A stretch of DNA of 64,000 bases, from assembly GCA_020832495.1 (NCBI GenBank), contig JAFIEP010000011.1, forward strand, positions 1 through 64,000. Direction: 5' to 3'. The DNA is from Acidimicrobiia bacterium (GTDB lineage Bacteria; Actinomycetota; Acidimicrobiia; Acidimicrobiales; Acidimicrobilacustridaceae). Positions 55,278-63,207 of the stretch are shown here, one piece after another. Within the stretch, counting starts at the first letter, position 1; every line of letters starts with the position of its first letter. The notes beneath the pieces are model-generated. The model made no database searches. It had not been told where the DNA came from and saw only the letters and a list, made by a program, of their open reading frames with translations. The position numbers were made by a program, and so were the translations under genes.

Positions 55278-56780
55278 GTGACCTACACCGTGCAACGCCG
55301 CCTCGGTCGGGGCGCCATGGGTGTCGTCGACCTCGCTGTCGACGCCGACGGCCGTGCCGTGGCCATCAAGCGCCTGGTGCTGTCCGGCTCAGCCGACCAG
55401 ACCGCCCGTGCTCGCGCTCGCATTCGCCGCGAGGCCGAGGCGCTCGAGCGCCTCCGCCATCCCCACATCGTCCCGCTCCTCGAGGTGCTCGACGACGGTG
55501 ACGACATCGTGCTCGTCATGCCCTACCTCACCGGTGGCAGCCTGGCCGATGCCCTGGCGGGGGGCACGCCACTCACCGACGGTGAGGTGCGCGCCATGAC
55601 CGCTCCGCTGCTCGATGCGCTGGCCCACGCCCACCGCCGCGGCATCGTCCACCGGGACCTCAAGCCGGCCAACGTATTGTTCGACGGCCACGGTCGGCCG
55701 CACCTCGCCGACTTCGGCATGGCCCTCCTACGAGATGCCACCGACGGACTCACCCTCGCCGGCGCGCTCGTCGGGACCCCCGAGTTCATGGCCCCCGAAC
55801 AGGCCCGCGGCGAGGTCGCCACTCCTGCCGTCGACCTGTTCGGACTGGGAGCGACGCTGCTGGCGGCGCGTACCGGCTCCGGCCCATGGGGTCCGCCCGG
55901 GGTCGAACCACTCGTCGCCGTTCGTCGGGCGGCCGACGGCGAGGTGGCCAAGCTGCCACGGGACCTCGCCCCCGACGTGCGCTCCCTGCTCGCCAAGCTG
56001 CTCCAACGACGGCCCGACCGTCGACCCACGGCGGTCGAGGCTGCTGCGCTGTTCCCCATGGCTCAGCCCACCCACACGCTGCTCGCCGACCGAGCCGATG
56101 CCGGCGCACCAATGCGCAGTCGGCGGCTGCGACCACTCGCCGGGATCATCGGCGCCGTCGCCCTGATCGCCGTCGGTCTGGTCGGCATGGCATGGACCCG
56201 CAGTGGCGCGCCGAGCAGCGCCGAGGCGGCCGAGGGATCCCCGACCGAGGTGCTCGACGACGCGACGAAACGCTCCGCCACCACCTCCACCACCGAGGCA
56301 CCCTGCACCGACCTCCCCTACCAGCCGTGCGGGGAACCGCCCGCCCCCAACACCGACGGTCGCCGCTGCCTCGGCGACACGGCGGACTACGACGGCGACC
56401 CCGCCACCGGCTGCGAGGCCGAGCCCGACGACCTCGACGGCACGCCGCTCGTCGACCAGCTCGAGGCCAACCTCGTGCCCGCCGACGACGTCGACCGCTA
56501 CCCCACCGTGGTGGAGGATCGCTGGCAGCTCCTCTGCGACGGCACCCTGCACGTGTCGCTCACCGCCCCAGGGGGCGTATCGATGCGCCTCGACGTGCTC
56601 GACCGCGGTGGCGAGGTGCTCGGCACCACCGTGTCGAGCAACGGACGGCGATCCACTGTCAGCCTGCGAGAGCCGTCCTGCGCGCAGGACGACTCCACGA
56701 CACTGACGGTGCAAGTGCGTTGGGAGGGCGACGAGCGGTCTGCCGAGCCGTACGTGCTCGAACGGTCCGGGTCGTGGTGA
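55278..56780 (+). CDS. Membrane Ser/Thr protein kinase
   Basis: A 500-residue PASTA-less transmembrane kinase. The kinase domain (1-275) has GRGAMGVV, Lys31, HRDLKPAN (His125-Asp127), DFG at 145-147 and TPEFMAPEQ. A helix (about 286-308, LAGIIGAVALIAVGLVGMAW) is followed by a Ser/Thr-rich linker and an extracellular region with four Cys (CTDLPYQPC, CLGDTADYDGDPATGC) and a beta-rich end. The external part probably senses a ligand. The GTG at 55278 is chosen for the kinase start; AGGGG is upstream and TAGCCT at 55246-55251 would give a short leader. Confidence 0.9.
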   Translation: MTYTVQRRLGRGAMGVVDLAVDADGRAVAIKRLVLSGSADQTARARARIRREAEALERLRHPHIVPLLEVLDDGDDIVLVMPYLTGGSLADALAGGTPLTDGEVRAMTAPLLDALAHAHRRGIVHRDLKPANVLFDGHGRPHLADFGMALLRDATDGLTLAGALVGTPEFMAPEQARGEVATPAVDLFGLGATLLAARTGSGPWGPPGVEPLVAVRRAADGEVAKLPRDLAPDVRSLLAKLLQRRPDRRPTAVEAAALFPMAQPTHTLLADRADAGAPMRSRRLRPLAGIIGAVALIAVGLVGMAWTRSGAPSSAEAAEGSPTEVLDDATKRSATTSTTEAPCTDLPYQPCGEPPAPNTDGRRCLGDTADYDGDPATGCEAEPDDLDGTPLVDQLEANLVPADDVDRYPTVVEDRWQLLCDGTLHVSLTAPGGVSMRLDVLDRGGEVLGTTVSSNGRRSTVSLREPSCAQDDSTTLTVQVRWEGDERSAEPYVLERSGSW

Positions 56781-56790
56781 ACTCTCACCC

Positions 56791-57801
56791 ATGAACCACG
56801 CACCCGGGGTCACCTTCGCTTCTTTCGCCGGTCTCGGCCTCCACGCCGGGCTGGACGCCGCACGATGGGCCACCGAACTCGGCTACGGCTCCTTCTGGAC
56901 GGCGGAGACCACTGGGCCCGAAGCCTTCGCCACTCTCGCCGCTGTGGGCGCTGCGCAGCCCTCGCTCGACCTCGGAACCGGGGTCTTGGCGTTGCAGGTC
57001 CGATCACCCATGGTGGCGGCCATGGGGGCCGCCACCCTCACCGAGCTCGGCTCTGACCGCCGAGTGCTGCTCGGTGTCGGCGTGTCGTCCCCTGTGGTCA
57101 CCGAGCGCTGGCACGGCGTGCCCTACGGCGACCGTCCGCTGCGCCAGACCCGCGAGTACCTCGAGGTCGTGCGGGCCATCCTCGACGGCGACGCCGTCAC
57201 CTACGAAGGCGAGCACTACCAGCTCCGACGGAGTCGCCTCGGGGTCCGTCTCGGCGAGCGTCGGCCTGAACTGGTGCTCGGCGCGCTCGGTGAGCGCATG
57301 CTGCAGCTGGCCGGTGAGCTGGCGGACGGCGTGTTGCTGAACTACCTCCCCGCAGCGGCGGTGCCCTGGTGCGTCGAACAGGTGCACGCCGGTGAGGACG
57401 CCGCCGGCCGGCCACGGGGGTCGTGCACCATCTACGCCTACGTGCACGTCGGGGTGTGCGACCGCTCCGACGCACTCCCCAAGGCCCGGCGGGACCTGTT
57501 CTCCTACGCCGTGGTCGAAGCCTACGCCACCGCCTTCGCCCGCGCCGGCTTCGCCGAGGAGGTCGACGCCATCCGAGAGCGACACGCCGCCGGGGACCGC
57601 GACGGAGCGGTCGCCGCCGTGTCGGAACGCATGGTGGATGCCATCGACGTGGTGGGTGATGCCGACCACGTGGCGGCCACCGTGGCGGCGTACCGCGCCG
57701 GCGGCGTCGACGTACCGGTCATCATGCCGCTGCCGTGGGGAGCGGATCGCCTCGAGGTGGTGCGGGCCACCATGGAAGCAGCCGCCCCCGAGGCCACCTG
57801 A
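56791..57801 (+). CDS. LLM-class F420-dependent oxidoreductase
   Basis: A 336-residue luciferase-like protein: N-terminal TFASFAGLGLHAGLDAARWATELGYGSFWTAE-type barrel start, DLGTGVLALQVRSPMVAAM, LLGVGVSSPVV and GALGERMLQLAGELADGVLLN, all typical of LLM F420 enzymes. It would use reduced F420 on an unknown substrate. It starts 10 bp after the kinase stop, with no clear Shine-Dalgarno, so it may be read from the same transcript. Confidence 0.88.
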   Translation: MNHAPGVTFASFAGLGLHAGLDAARWATELGYGSFWTAETTGPEAFATLAAVGAAQPSLDLGTGVLALQVRSPMVAAMGAATLTELGSDRRVLLGVGVSSPVVTERWHGVPYGDRPLRQTREYLEVVRAILDGDAVTYEGEHYQLRRSRLGVRLGERRPELVLGALGERMLQLAGELADGVLLNYLPAAAVPWCVEQVHAGEDAAGRPRGSCTIYAYVHVGVCDRSDALPKARRDLFSYAVVEAYATAFARAGFAEEVDAIRERHAAGDRDGAVAAVSERMVDAIDVVGDADHVAATVAAYRAGGVDVPVIMPLPWGADRLEVVRATMEAAAPEAT

Positions 57802-57807
57802 GGCACC

Positions 57808-58113
57808 GTGTCCGGCCGCGCACGCTCCCCGGAAGCCCGGACCGAGGGCGACCCCTTCGACGCGGCAGGCCTGGCGGAACTCGGGTTGTCCGTCGGCGAA
57901 CAGGTGCGCTTCACGACGGCCGGGCGGCCTCGACCAGCCACGGTGCGGGGTCGTGAACGTGACGGCTCGGTCGCCCTCGTCGACGCCAACGGCTCGTCAC
58001 GCTCGGTCGCGCCGGATCGGCTCCTCGTGGCCCGCACCGGCCCGCGAGGAGGACGAGGCTGGGAGCCCCTCGGTGAGCGGCTGGCCCGCCACGAACAACG
58101 TCGACTGTTGTGA
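57808..58113 (+). CDS. Small SH3-like hypothetical protein
   Basis: A 101-residue basic protein with a likely beta-barrel core (LGLSVGEQVRFTTAGRPRPATVRGRERDGSVALVDANG), like small SH3 or Tudor-type folds. I do not recognise the family. It begins six bases after the oxidoreductase stop and overlaps the DNA glycosylase start by 4 bp (GTGA), so the three look like one operon. Confidence 0.6.
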   Translation: MSGRARSPEARTEGDPFDAAGLAELGLSVGEQVRFTTAGRPRPATVRGRERDGSVALVDANGSSRSVAPDRLLVARTGPRGGRGWEPLGERLARHEQRRLL

Positions 58114-58832
58114 ACCCACCCGACGGCGCGGCCGCGGAATGGCTGCCGCTGGCGCTGGCACACCTCCACCGACGAACGTCCGTCGGCGCGGTCGCCTCGG
58201 TGCGGATCTCGGCCAGTCTGCGCGACGCCTTCGCTCGAGTCCCTGACCTCACGTTCGACGACCTGTGCGAGGGTGCGGGCTTCGAGTGGTGCGGCGCGCA
58301 GGGCACCGAGGTCGAACTCCGTCGGCGCCGGAGCCTGGCCGACACCGTCGGGCCCGCCATGGCGGTGCTGGTCTGTGGGCTGAACCCCAGCCTGCACGCC
58401 GCCGATGCCGGCGTCGGTTACTGCGGGCCGGGCAACCGCTTCTGGCCCGCAGCGCGTGCCTCGGGCTTGCTGCGGGCCGACCGGGATCCGATCGCAGCAC
58501 TCGTGGCCGACGGCGTCGGCATGACCGACCTGGTCAAGCGGGCGTCGGCTGCAGCGGACGTGCTCGCCGACGACGAGTACCGCCACGGCCTGCGGCGACT
58601 GGATCGACTCGTCGGCTGGCTCGCTCCCACCGTCGTGGCCGTCGTGGGCCTCACCGGCTGGCGCGTCGCCGTCGATCGCTCCGCACAGCCCGGCTTGCAG
58701 GCCCGGCGCCTGCGAGGCCGGCCGGTCTACGTGTTGCCGTCGACGAGTGGGCGGAACGCCCGCACCTCGTTCGACGCCCTCGTCGAACACCTGCGCACGG
58801 TGCACCAGGTGGCCGCTGCACACACGCGATGA
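58110..58832 (+). CDS. mug: Mug/UDG-type mismatch-specific DNA glycosylase
   Basis: The 240-residue protein has an uncommon N-terminal extension of about 85 residues, and then the Mug core: VCGLNPSLHAADAGVGYCGPGNRFWPAARASGLL, matching the GxNPG...GNRFW catalytic and pocket motif, and the C-terminal intercalation motif LPSTSGRNAR. It would excise U or T from G mismatches. The extension (LPLALAHLHRRTSVGAVASV) is not seen in E. coli Mug and has no motif I recognise. Two hairpins follow its stop, a likely end of the operon. Confidence 0.85.
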   Translation: MNPPDGAAAEWLPLALAHLHRRTSVGAVASVRISASLRDAFARVPDLTFDDLCEGAGFEWCGAQGTEVELRRRRSLADTVGPAMAVLVCGLNPSLHAADAGVGYCGPGNRFWPAARASGLLRADRDPIAALVADGVGMTDLVKRASAAADVLADDEYRHGLRRLDRLVGWLAPTVVAVVGLTGWRVAVDRSAQPGLQARRLRGRPVYVLPSTSGRNARTSFDALVEHLRTVHQVAAAHTR

Positions 58833-58873
58833 GAGGGGCGACCTCGCCCGGCCACCCCTCTCTCGTCCCTCCA

Positions 58874-58927
58874 CACCGGCTGTGCCGGTGAGAGCTGGCG
58901 GGCCCCGGTTCGCCTGCCGGGGCCCGC
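58874..58927 (+). terminator. Tandem GC-rich hairpins after the DNA glycosylase gene
   Basis: CACCGGC (58874-58880) pairs with GCCGGTG (58884-58890) over a 3-base loop, and GCGGGCCCCGG (58898-58908) pairs exactly with CCGGGGCCCGC (58917-58927) over 8 bases. There is no T-run, so this would be a factor-assisted or U-less terminator. Confidence 0.6.
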
Positions 58928-58976
58928 AGCGGTTCCCGCGTGTTGGTTCCCGCGATCTTGGTCCGTTGGCCGGGCG

Positions 58977-59180
58977 TCAGACCCGACTGCCGGCGGCTTC
59001 CCGCCACGGATTGGTACGAGTGGTCGTGTCCGCACGGTTCGCGTCACGTCCCGGCGCGGAGCCGAGACTCATGAGGAACGGGCGGAACTCTTCGTCGAGG
59101 AGGTCGCCGCCGTGCCACGGGTTGCGACGGGCGACGACGAACGAACGCTGAAAGCTGTCGAGTTGCTCGTCGAAGGTCAT
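58977..59180 (-). CDS. Small protein next to the ATAGGTC operators
   Basis: A 67-residue protein (TFDEQLDSFQRSFVVARRNPWHGG, then LDEEFRPFLMSLGSAPG) that I do not recognise. The ATG at 59180 lies six bases after CACACT, a possible -10 for a leaderless mRNA. It is transcribed away from the TetR gene across the operator cluster at 59201-59284, so it is a likely target of that regulator. Confidence 0.55.
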   Translation of the reverse strand: MTFDEQLDSFQRSFVVARRNPWHGGDLLDEEFRPFLMSLGSAPGRDANRADTTTRTNPWREAAGSRV

Positions 59181-59200
59181 GGGCACAGTGTGCGGTGCCG

Positions 59201-59284
59201 AAATCAATAGGTCCATAGGTCTTATAGACCTATTGATTTGACATTTTGATGACATCTATCGATCTATAGGTTCGAACGACCTAT
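59201..59284. promoter_or_regulatory. Cluster of ATAGGTC inverted-repeat operators
   Basis: AAATCAATAGGTC (59201-59213) and GACCTATTGATTT (59227-59239) are perfect 13-bp reverse complements. Between them ATAGGTC (59215-59221) also pairs with GACCTAT (59227-59233), so two overlapping palindromes share an arm. ATAGGT (59266-59271) and ACCTAT (59279-59284) form a third site, whose right arm is at the -35 position of the TACCGT box (59302-59307) of the TetR gene. This fits autoregulation and control of the divergent gene. Confidence 0.8.
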
Positions 59285-59314
59285 GCGCGGATGTCGACTG
59301 CTACCGTCTGGGGT

Positions 59315-59929
59315 GTGAGCGATGACGACACCCCCCAGACCAAGGGTGAGCGAACCCGACAACGGCTGCTCGAGATCGCCATCGACCGCTTCGGCGAACG
59401 CGGGTACCGGGCCACGTCGGTGTCAGAGATCGCCCGCGCCGCCGGTCTCACCCAAGCTGCTGTCTACGCCTACTTCGCCAACAAGGAAGAACTCTTCGAC
59501 GCCGCAGTCGACGCCGACGCCTCCACCGTCATCCACTCGGCGTGGGCGGAGGCCCGCCAGACCCCGGCGCGCCAACTCGTGCCCATGTTGTTGCTGCTGT
59601 TCATCACCGCGCTCGACCAGCACGCGCTGCTGCGTCGGGTGGTGGCCGGCCAGGAACCCGAGGCACTCCAGCGTCTGGTCGACCTACCCGCCCTGCAGGA
59701 ACTGAGCGAGTCCATGGCGGAGCGCATCCGGAGCGAACAAGCAACAGGGGAGGTACGTCCGGATCTCGACCCGGAACTGTTCGCCGGCGGAGCCGAGGCC
59801 ATCCTCCTCAGCCTGCTGATGAGCACGTCACAGATCGGCTCGAGCACCGTGGCGCGACGTCAGCTCGGTGTGCTCTCGATCTTCGACACGGTCCTCCGAC
59901 CCCTGCCGGACCACGTCGGCGCCACCTGA
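59315..59929 (+). CDS. TetR family regulator, first of a tandem pair
   Basis: A 204-residue regulator whose helix-turn-helix, TSVSEIARAAGLTQAAVYAY followed by FANKEELFDAAVDAD, is almost identical to that of the next gene. The C-terminal ligand domain differs. TACCGT (59302-59307) is seven bases before the GTG, so the mRNA is probably leaderless, and the operators lie on its -35 side. TetR repressors of lipid or drug genes often bind such sites; the ligand is unknown. Confidence 0.92.
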   Translation: MSDDDTPQTKGERTRQRLLEIAIDRFGERGYRATSVSEIARAAGLTQAAVYAYFANKEELFDAAVDADASTVIHSAWAEARQTPARQLVPMLLLLFITALDQHALLRRVVAGQEPEALQRLVDLPALQELSESMAERIRSEQATGEVRPDLDPELFAGGAEAILLSLLMSTSQIGSSTVARRQLGVLSIFDTVLRPLPDHVGAT

Positions 59930-59988
59930 TCGCGCGGTTAAATCTACGGTTCTTCCCAAATTATTGATTCTCGTCTACCATGGTGGCC

Positions 59989-60606
59989 GTGAGCGACACC
60001 GCTGAGGTCATCGCCGACCGCCCCACCACCGAGACCAAGGGCGAGCGCACTCGCCGGACCCTGCTCGAGCTGGCCATCGATCGGTTCGGTCGGCGTGGCT
60101 ACCGGGCCACGTCGGTGTCGGAGATCGCCCGCGCCGCTGGGCTCACCCAAGCTGCTGTCTACGCCTACTTCGCCAACAAGGAAGACCTCTTCGACGCCGC
60201 GGTCGACGCCGATGCCGAGGCACTGCTGCGCGGGGCACGCACCCAGGTCGAGGACGTACCGGTGACCTCGTTGGTGCCGGCCTTCCTGATCTCGGTGTTC
60301 GGCCTGCTCGAAGCGCATCCGCTCGCCCAGCGCGTGCTCGCCGGCCAGGAAAGCGAGGTCATGCCCCGCCTGGTCGACCTGCCGGCGATCCGTCAGTTCA
60401 CGGCGTTCGTGGCCGAGAAGCTGTCCGACGGCCAAGCCGCCGGTGCGGTGCGATCCGACATCGAGACCGACGACCTTGCCGCCGGCATGGAGGCGCTCGT
60501 ACTCGGCCTGTTGTTCTCGCTCGTGCAGTCCGGCGGTGTGGCCACGCCGAGGCACCAGCGTGGCGTGGTGGCGGCGTTCGACGCCATGGTGCGCCCCGCC
60601 CCCTGA
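59989..60606 (+). CDS. TetR family regulator, second of a tandem pair
   Basis: A 205-residue paralogue of the preceding gene: the first about 60 residues including the helix-turn-helix are nearly the same (RATSVSEIARAAGLTQAAVY, FANKEDLFDAAVDADAE), the rest is diverged. TACCAT (59976-59981) is seven bases before the GTG at 59989. It has no ATAGGTC palindrome of its own, so it may share the upstream operators and compete with or cross-regulate the first copy; that is inference. Confidence 0.92.
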   Translation: MSDTAEVIADRPTTETKGERTRRTLLELAIDRFGRRGYRATSVSEIARAAGLTQAAVYAYFANKEDLFDAAVDADAEALLRGARTQVEDVPVTSLVPAFLISVFGLLEAHPLAQRVLAGQESEVMPRLVDLPAIRQFTAFVAEKLSDGQAAGAVRSDIETDDLAAGMEALVLGLLFSLVQSGGVATPRHQRGVVAAFDAMVRPAP

Positions 60607-60636
60607 CCGCCTCGGCCTGAACACCTCGGTGTCAGG

Positions 60637-61395
60637 TCACTCCTCGGCAGCGTCCTCGGGCGGGCCGGCGTTCTCAGGGGGACCCTGCCCCTCGGGCGGA
60701 CCGACACCCTCGGGCGGACCGACACCCTCAGGCGGACCCTGCCCCTCGGGCGGACCGGCACCCTCGGGGCGACCGGCGTCGGGTTCGTCGCTCTCGGGGC
60801 ACTGTGCCCCTCGTTCGGCCTGCATCGCAGCCCGCTCGTCCTCGCTGAGGTCCGTGCGCCCCGCCCACGGCGGACGCCCGCGACAGGGATCTTCCGCATG
60901 CGGACGCCCGACACCGTCGGGCGGTCCCGCTCCCTCGGGCCGACCGACCCCATCGGGCGCGCCGGCATGTGCGGGCGGGCCACCAGTGCCCCGGGCAGAG
61001 GTGACGGGCATCCCACAGCGGCTCTGGGCCGCCGCTCGGACATCGCCACCGGCCTCGGCAACCTCGGACACGTACTCGCCGTGGCTGGCGTACTGCCGGC
61101 CGTCCGGGCAGTCCTCGGTGCTGCGGGGAACCTCGACGCCCACCACGGCGAAGGCCGAGGCGGCGGCGTTCTGCGCCGGTCCGGGCAGGGACCCGGCTGC
61201 GGCCAGACCGCTGCTGCCGAGCACCAGGCCGGCGACGAACGCGCCGGTGACCTTGGCGGCGGTTCGACGACGCCGATGCTGCGCCATCGAGGTGGTCACC
61301 CCCGAGATGGCCGACAGGTGCCGATCGGCGAGGTCGGCAGGAAGTTCCTGGCGACCCGCACTCCGGAGCTGATCTTCGACCCGTGGCTCGTCCAT
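60637..61395 (-). CDS. Membrane protein with GPPEG repeats, probable sigma-factor partner
   Basis: A 252-residue protein encoded 43 bp after the ECF sigma gene. Residues 1-45 (VEDQLRSAGRQELPADLADRHLSAI) look like a cytoplasmic anti-sigma-like part, followed by a membrane helix (KVTGAFVAGLVLGSSGLAAAG), a Cys-containing external region, and a C-terminal low-complexity tail of G(P/R)PEG(A/V/Q) units. It may hold the sigma factor at the membrane, but no zinc-binding HxxxCxxC motif is visible. The start at 61395 has AGGGG near it and is uncertain. Confidence 0.65.
   Translation of the reverse strand: MDEPRVEDQLRSAGRQELPADLADRHLSAISGVTTSMAQHRRRRTAAKVTGAFVAGLVLGSSGLAAAGSLPGPAQNAAASAFAVVGVEVPRSTEDCPDGRQYASHGEYVSEVAEAGGDVRAAAQSRCGMPVTSARGTGGPPAHAGAPDGVGRPEGAGPPDGVGRPHAEDPCRGRPPWAGRTDLSEDERAAMQAERGAQCPESDEPDAGRPEGAGPPEGQGPPEGVGPPEGVGPPEGQGPPENAGPPEDAAEE
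60662..60770 (-). repeat. Tandem 18-bp units encoding GPPEG(V/Q)
   Basis: On the plus strand the unit reads close to CCTCGGGCGGACCGACAC, about six copies with a few changes, inside the tail of the membrane protein gene. The 18-bp period keeps the frame. Confidence 0.85.
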
Positions 61396-61438
61396 ATCCC
61401 CTACAGCGTCAGCGTCGCAGCGGAGGATACGGGTGGTC

Positions 61439-61912
61439 TCAGCCCAACAACTCCGGCGACACCGAGGCCTCGAGCCGGGCGAGTGCACGATGCTGCAAGG
61501 ACTTCACCGCACCGGGACTCCGATCGCACAGGTCCGCCACCTGCTCGATCGACAGGTCACCCACGAAGCGCAACAGGACCACCTCGCGTTGTTCGTCGGT
61601 CAGTTCCTCGAGCGCCCGTCGCAGCGCCGGCTCGAACGGAGGGTCGGCCGGAGGCGCGGCGACCTCGGGGAGCGAACCGCCGAGCTGTGGTCGACGCTGA
61701 CGGCGTCGGCCCTCGTCGATGGCCCGGTTGCGGGCGATGGTGAACACCCACCGGCGAAGGTCCTCGTCGTCGCCCTTGAAGCGACGCCAGTCCCGGGCCA
61801 CCTGGAGGAACACCTCCCCGAGCAGGTCCTCCGGTTCCGCCGCAGCGCGAGCGCGCAGGTACCCGAACACTGCAGGGGCAAGGCGTCGATACGCGTCGGC
61901 AGGGCCGTCCAC
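61439..61912 (-). CDS. ECF-type RNA polymerase sigma factor
   Basis: A 157-residue sigma-70 family factor of the ECF type. Region 2 is EPEDLLGEVFLQVARDWRRF and RWVFTIARNRAIDEGRRR; region 4 is ALEELTDEQREVVLLRFVGD and LSIEQVADLCDRSPGAVKSL. Length and lack of region 3 are typical. It is followed by a membrane protein gene that is likely its regulator. The GTG at 61912 is the best start but has no strong ribosome-binding site. Confidence 0.93.
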   Translation of the reverse strand: MDGPADAYRRLAPAVFGYLRARAAAEPEDLLGEVFLQVARDWRRFKGDDEDLRRWVFTIARNRAIDEGRRRQRRPQLGGSLPEVAAPPADPPFEPALRRALEELTDEQREVVLLRFVGDLSIEQVADLCDRSPGAVKSLQHRALARLEASVSPELLG

Positions 61913-61956
61913 ATCTGCTACAGCGTCGAGGACGACGCTTTCGATATGGGTAGAAC

Positions 61957-63207
61957 TCAGTTCTTTCCCTCGAGAGCACGGATGATCTCGACGCGTTGTT
62001 CGCTGGCGTTGGCGTCGTCGCCCTGCTCGTCGAGCAACGCTGCCCGGTCGGCCTCGGCGGCGGCGGCGGCCCCTTCCTCGGCGCGCGCCAGCGCAGCGTC
62101 GACGCCGTCGTCGGCGATGATGCCGGCCCAGTGCACCAGGGCATCGACCATCTCGTCCTCGGCGACCACCGACACCACCGAGCCCTTGACGAACACGTGG
62201 CCGCGCTTGCGCCCGGCCGAGATGCCGAGATCGGCCGAGCGGGCCTCACCGGGTCCGTTCACCACGCAGCCCATCACCGCCACCTGGATGGGGATCTTCA
62301 TGTCCGACAGCGCCCGTTGGGCCTCGTCGGCCAAGGCAATGACGTCCACCTCGGCGCGCCCACACGACGGACAGGCGATCAGGTCGAGGCCCTTCCGCTC
62401 ACGCAGGCCCAAGGACTCGAGCAGGAGGCGACCGGCGACCGCCTCCTCCACCGGATCCGCAGTCAGCGAGTAGCGGATCGTGTCGCCGATGCCCTCGCAC
62501 AACAGGGTGGCGATCCCCGCCGTGGCCTTCACCAACCCGCCGGGCAGCGGGCCGGCCTCGGTGACCCCGAGGTGCAGCGGTACTGAGCGACCCTCGTCGT
62601 CGATGAAGAACGGGTCGTCGGCCAACAACCGGTAGGCCTCGATCATCAGCGGCACGTTCGAGGCCTTCACCGAGATCTTCACGTCGTCGAAGCCCACCTC
62701 GCGGAACAGCGCGTATTCGTGGCGGGCCGACTCGACCATGGCCGCCGCGGTGACCTCGCCGCCGTGGCGCTCGTAGAGCGCAGGGTCGAGCGAGCCACCG
62801 TTCACGCCGATGCGGATGGGCACCCCCCGCTCCCCTGCGGCGGTGGCCACCGCCTTGATCTTGTCGGGGTTGCGGATGTTGCCCGGATTGAGGCGCAAGC
62901 AGTGCACCCCGGCCTCGAGTGCTTCGAGCGCCCGCAGGTGGTTGTTGTGGACGTCGGCCACGATGGGCACCGGCGACCGGGGGACGATGCGGGCCAACCC
63001 TTCTGCGGCGGCCTGCTCGTTGCAGGTGCAGCGCACGATGTCGGCACCTGCCGCCGCCAGCGCATAGATCTGTGCCAGCGTCCCGTCCACGTCGGCGGTC
63101 TTGGTGGTCGTCATGGACTGCACCGTCACCGGGGCGTCGCCACCCACGGCCACGTCGCCCACCATGATCTGGCGGGTCGGCCGCCGTGGGATCAGTTCGC
63201 CGATCAT
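61957..63207 (-). CDS. ispG: IspG, HMBPP synthase of the MEP isoprenoid pathway
   Basis: The 416-residue enzyme makes HMBPP from MEcPP with a 4Fe-4S cluster. Seen are the start PRRPTRQIMVGDVAVGGDAP, the TIM-barrel motif VQSMTTTKTADVD, IRCTCNEQ-like VRCTCNEQAA, RLNPGNI, and the C-terminal cluster ligands ACPSCGR and MGCVVNGPGEARSADLG. The C-terminal about 40 residues are Ala/Glu-rich and longer than usual. The start codon overlaps the stop of the upstream protease gene as ATGA. This rseP-ispG order is common in actinobacteria. Confidence 0.97.
   Translation of the reverse strand: MIGELIPRRPTRQIMVGDVAVGGDAPVTVQSMTTTKTADVDGTLAQIYALAAAGADIVRCTCNEQAAAEGLARIVPRSPVPIVADVHNNHLRALEALEAGVHCLRLNPGNIRNPDKIKAVATAAGERGVPIRIGVNGGSLDPALYERHGGEVTAAAMVESARHEYALFREVGFDDVKISVKASNVPLMIEAYRLLADDPFFIDDEGRSVPLHLGVTEAGPLPGGLVKATAGIATLLCEGIGDTIRYSLTADPVEEAVAGRLLLESLGLRERKGLDLIACPSCGRAEVDVIALADEAQRALSDMKIPIQVAVMGCVVNGPGEARSADLGISAGRKRGHVFVKGSVVSVVAEDEMVDALVHWAGIIADDGVDAALARAEEGAAAAAEADRAALLDEQGDDANASEQRVEIIRALEGKN

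Noticed and set aside
55246-55281. GTG at 55258 as a leaderless start for the kinase, six bases after TAGCCT
   Set aside because: It is out of frame with the kinase and meets a stop after a few codons; GTG 55278 is the in-frame start.
58833-58976. Possible tRNA near the GC-rich hairpins
   Set aside because: Two simple hairpins with no T-loop or cloverleaf; better explained as a terminator.
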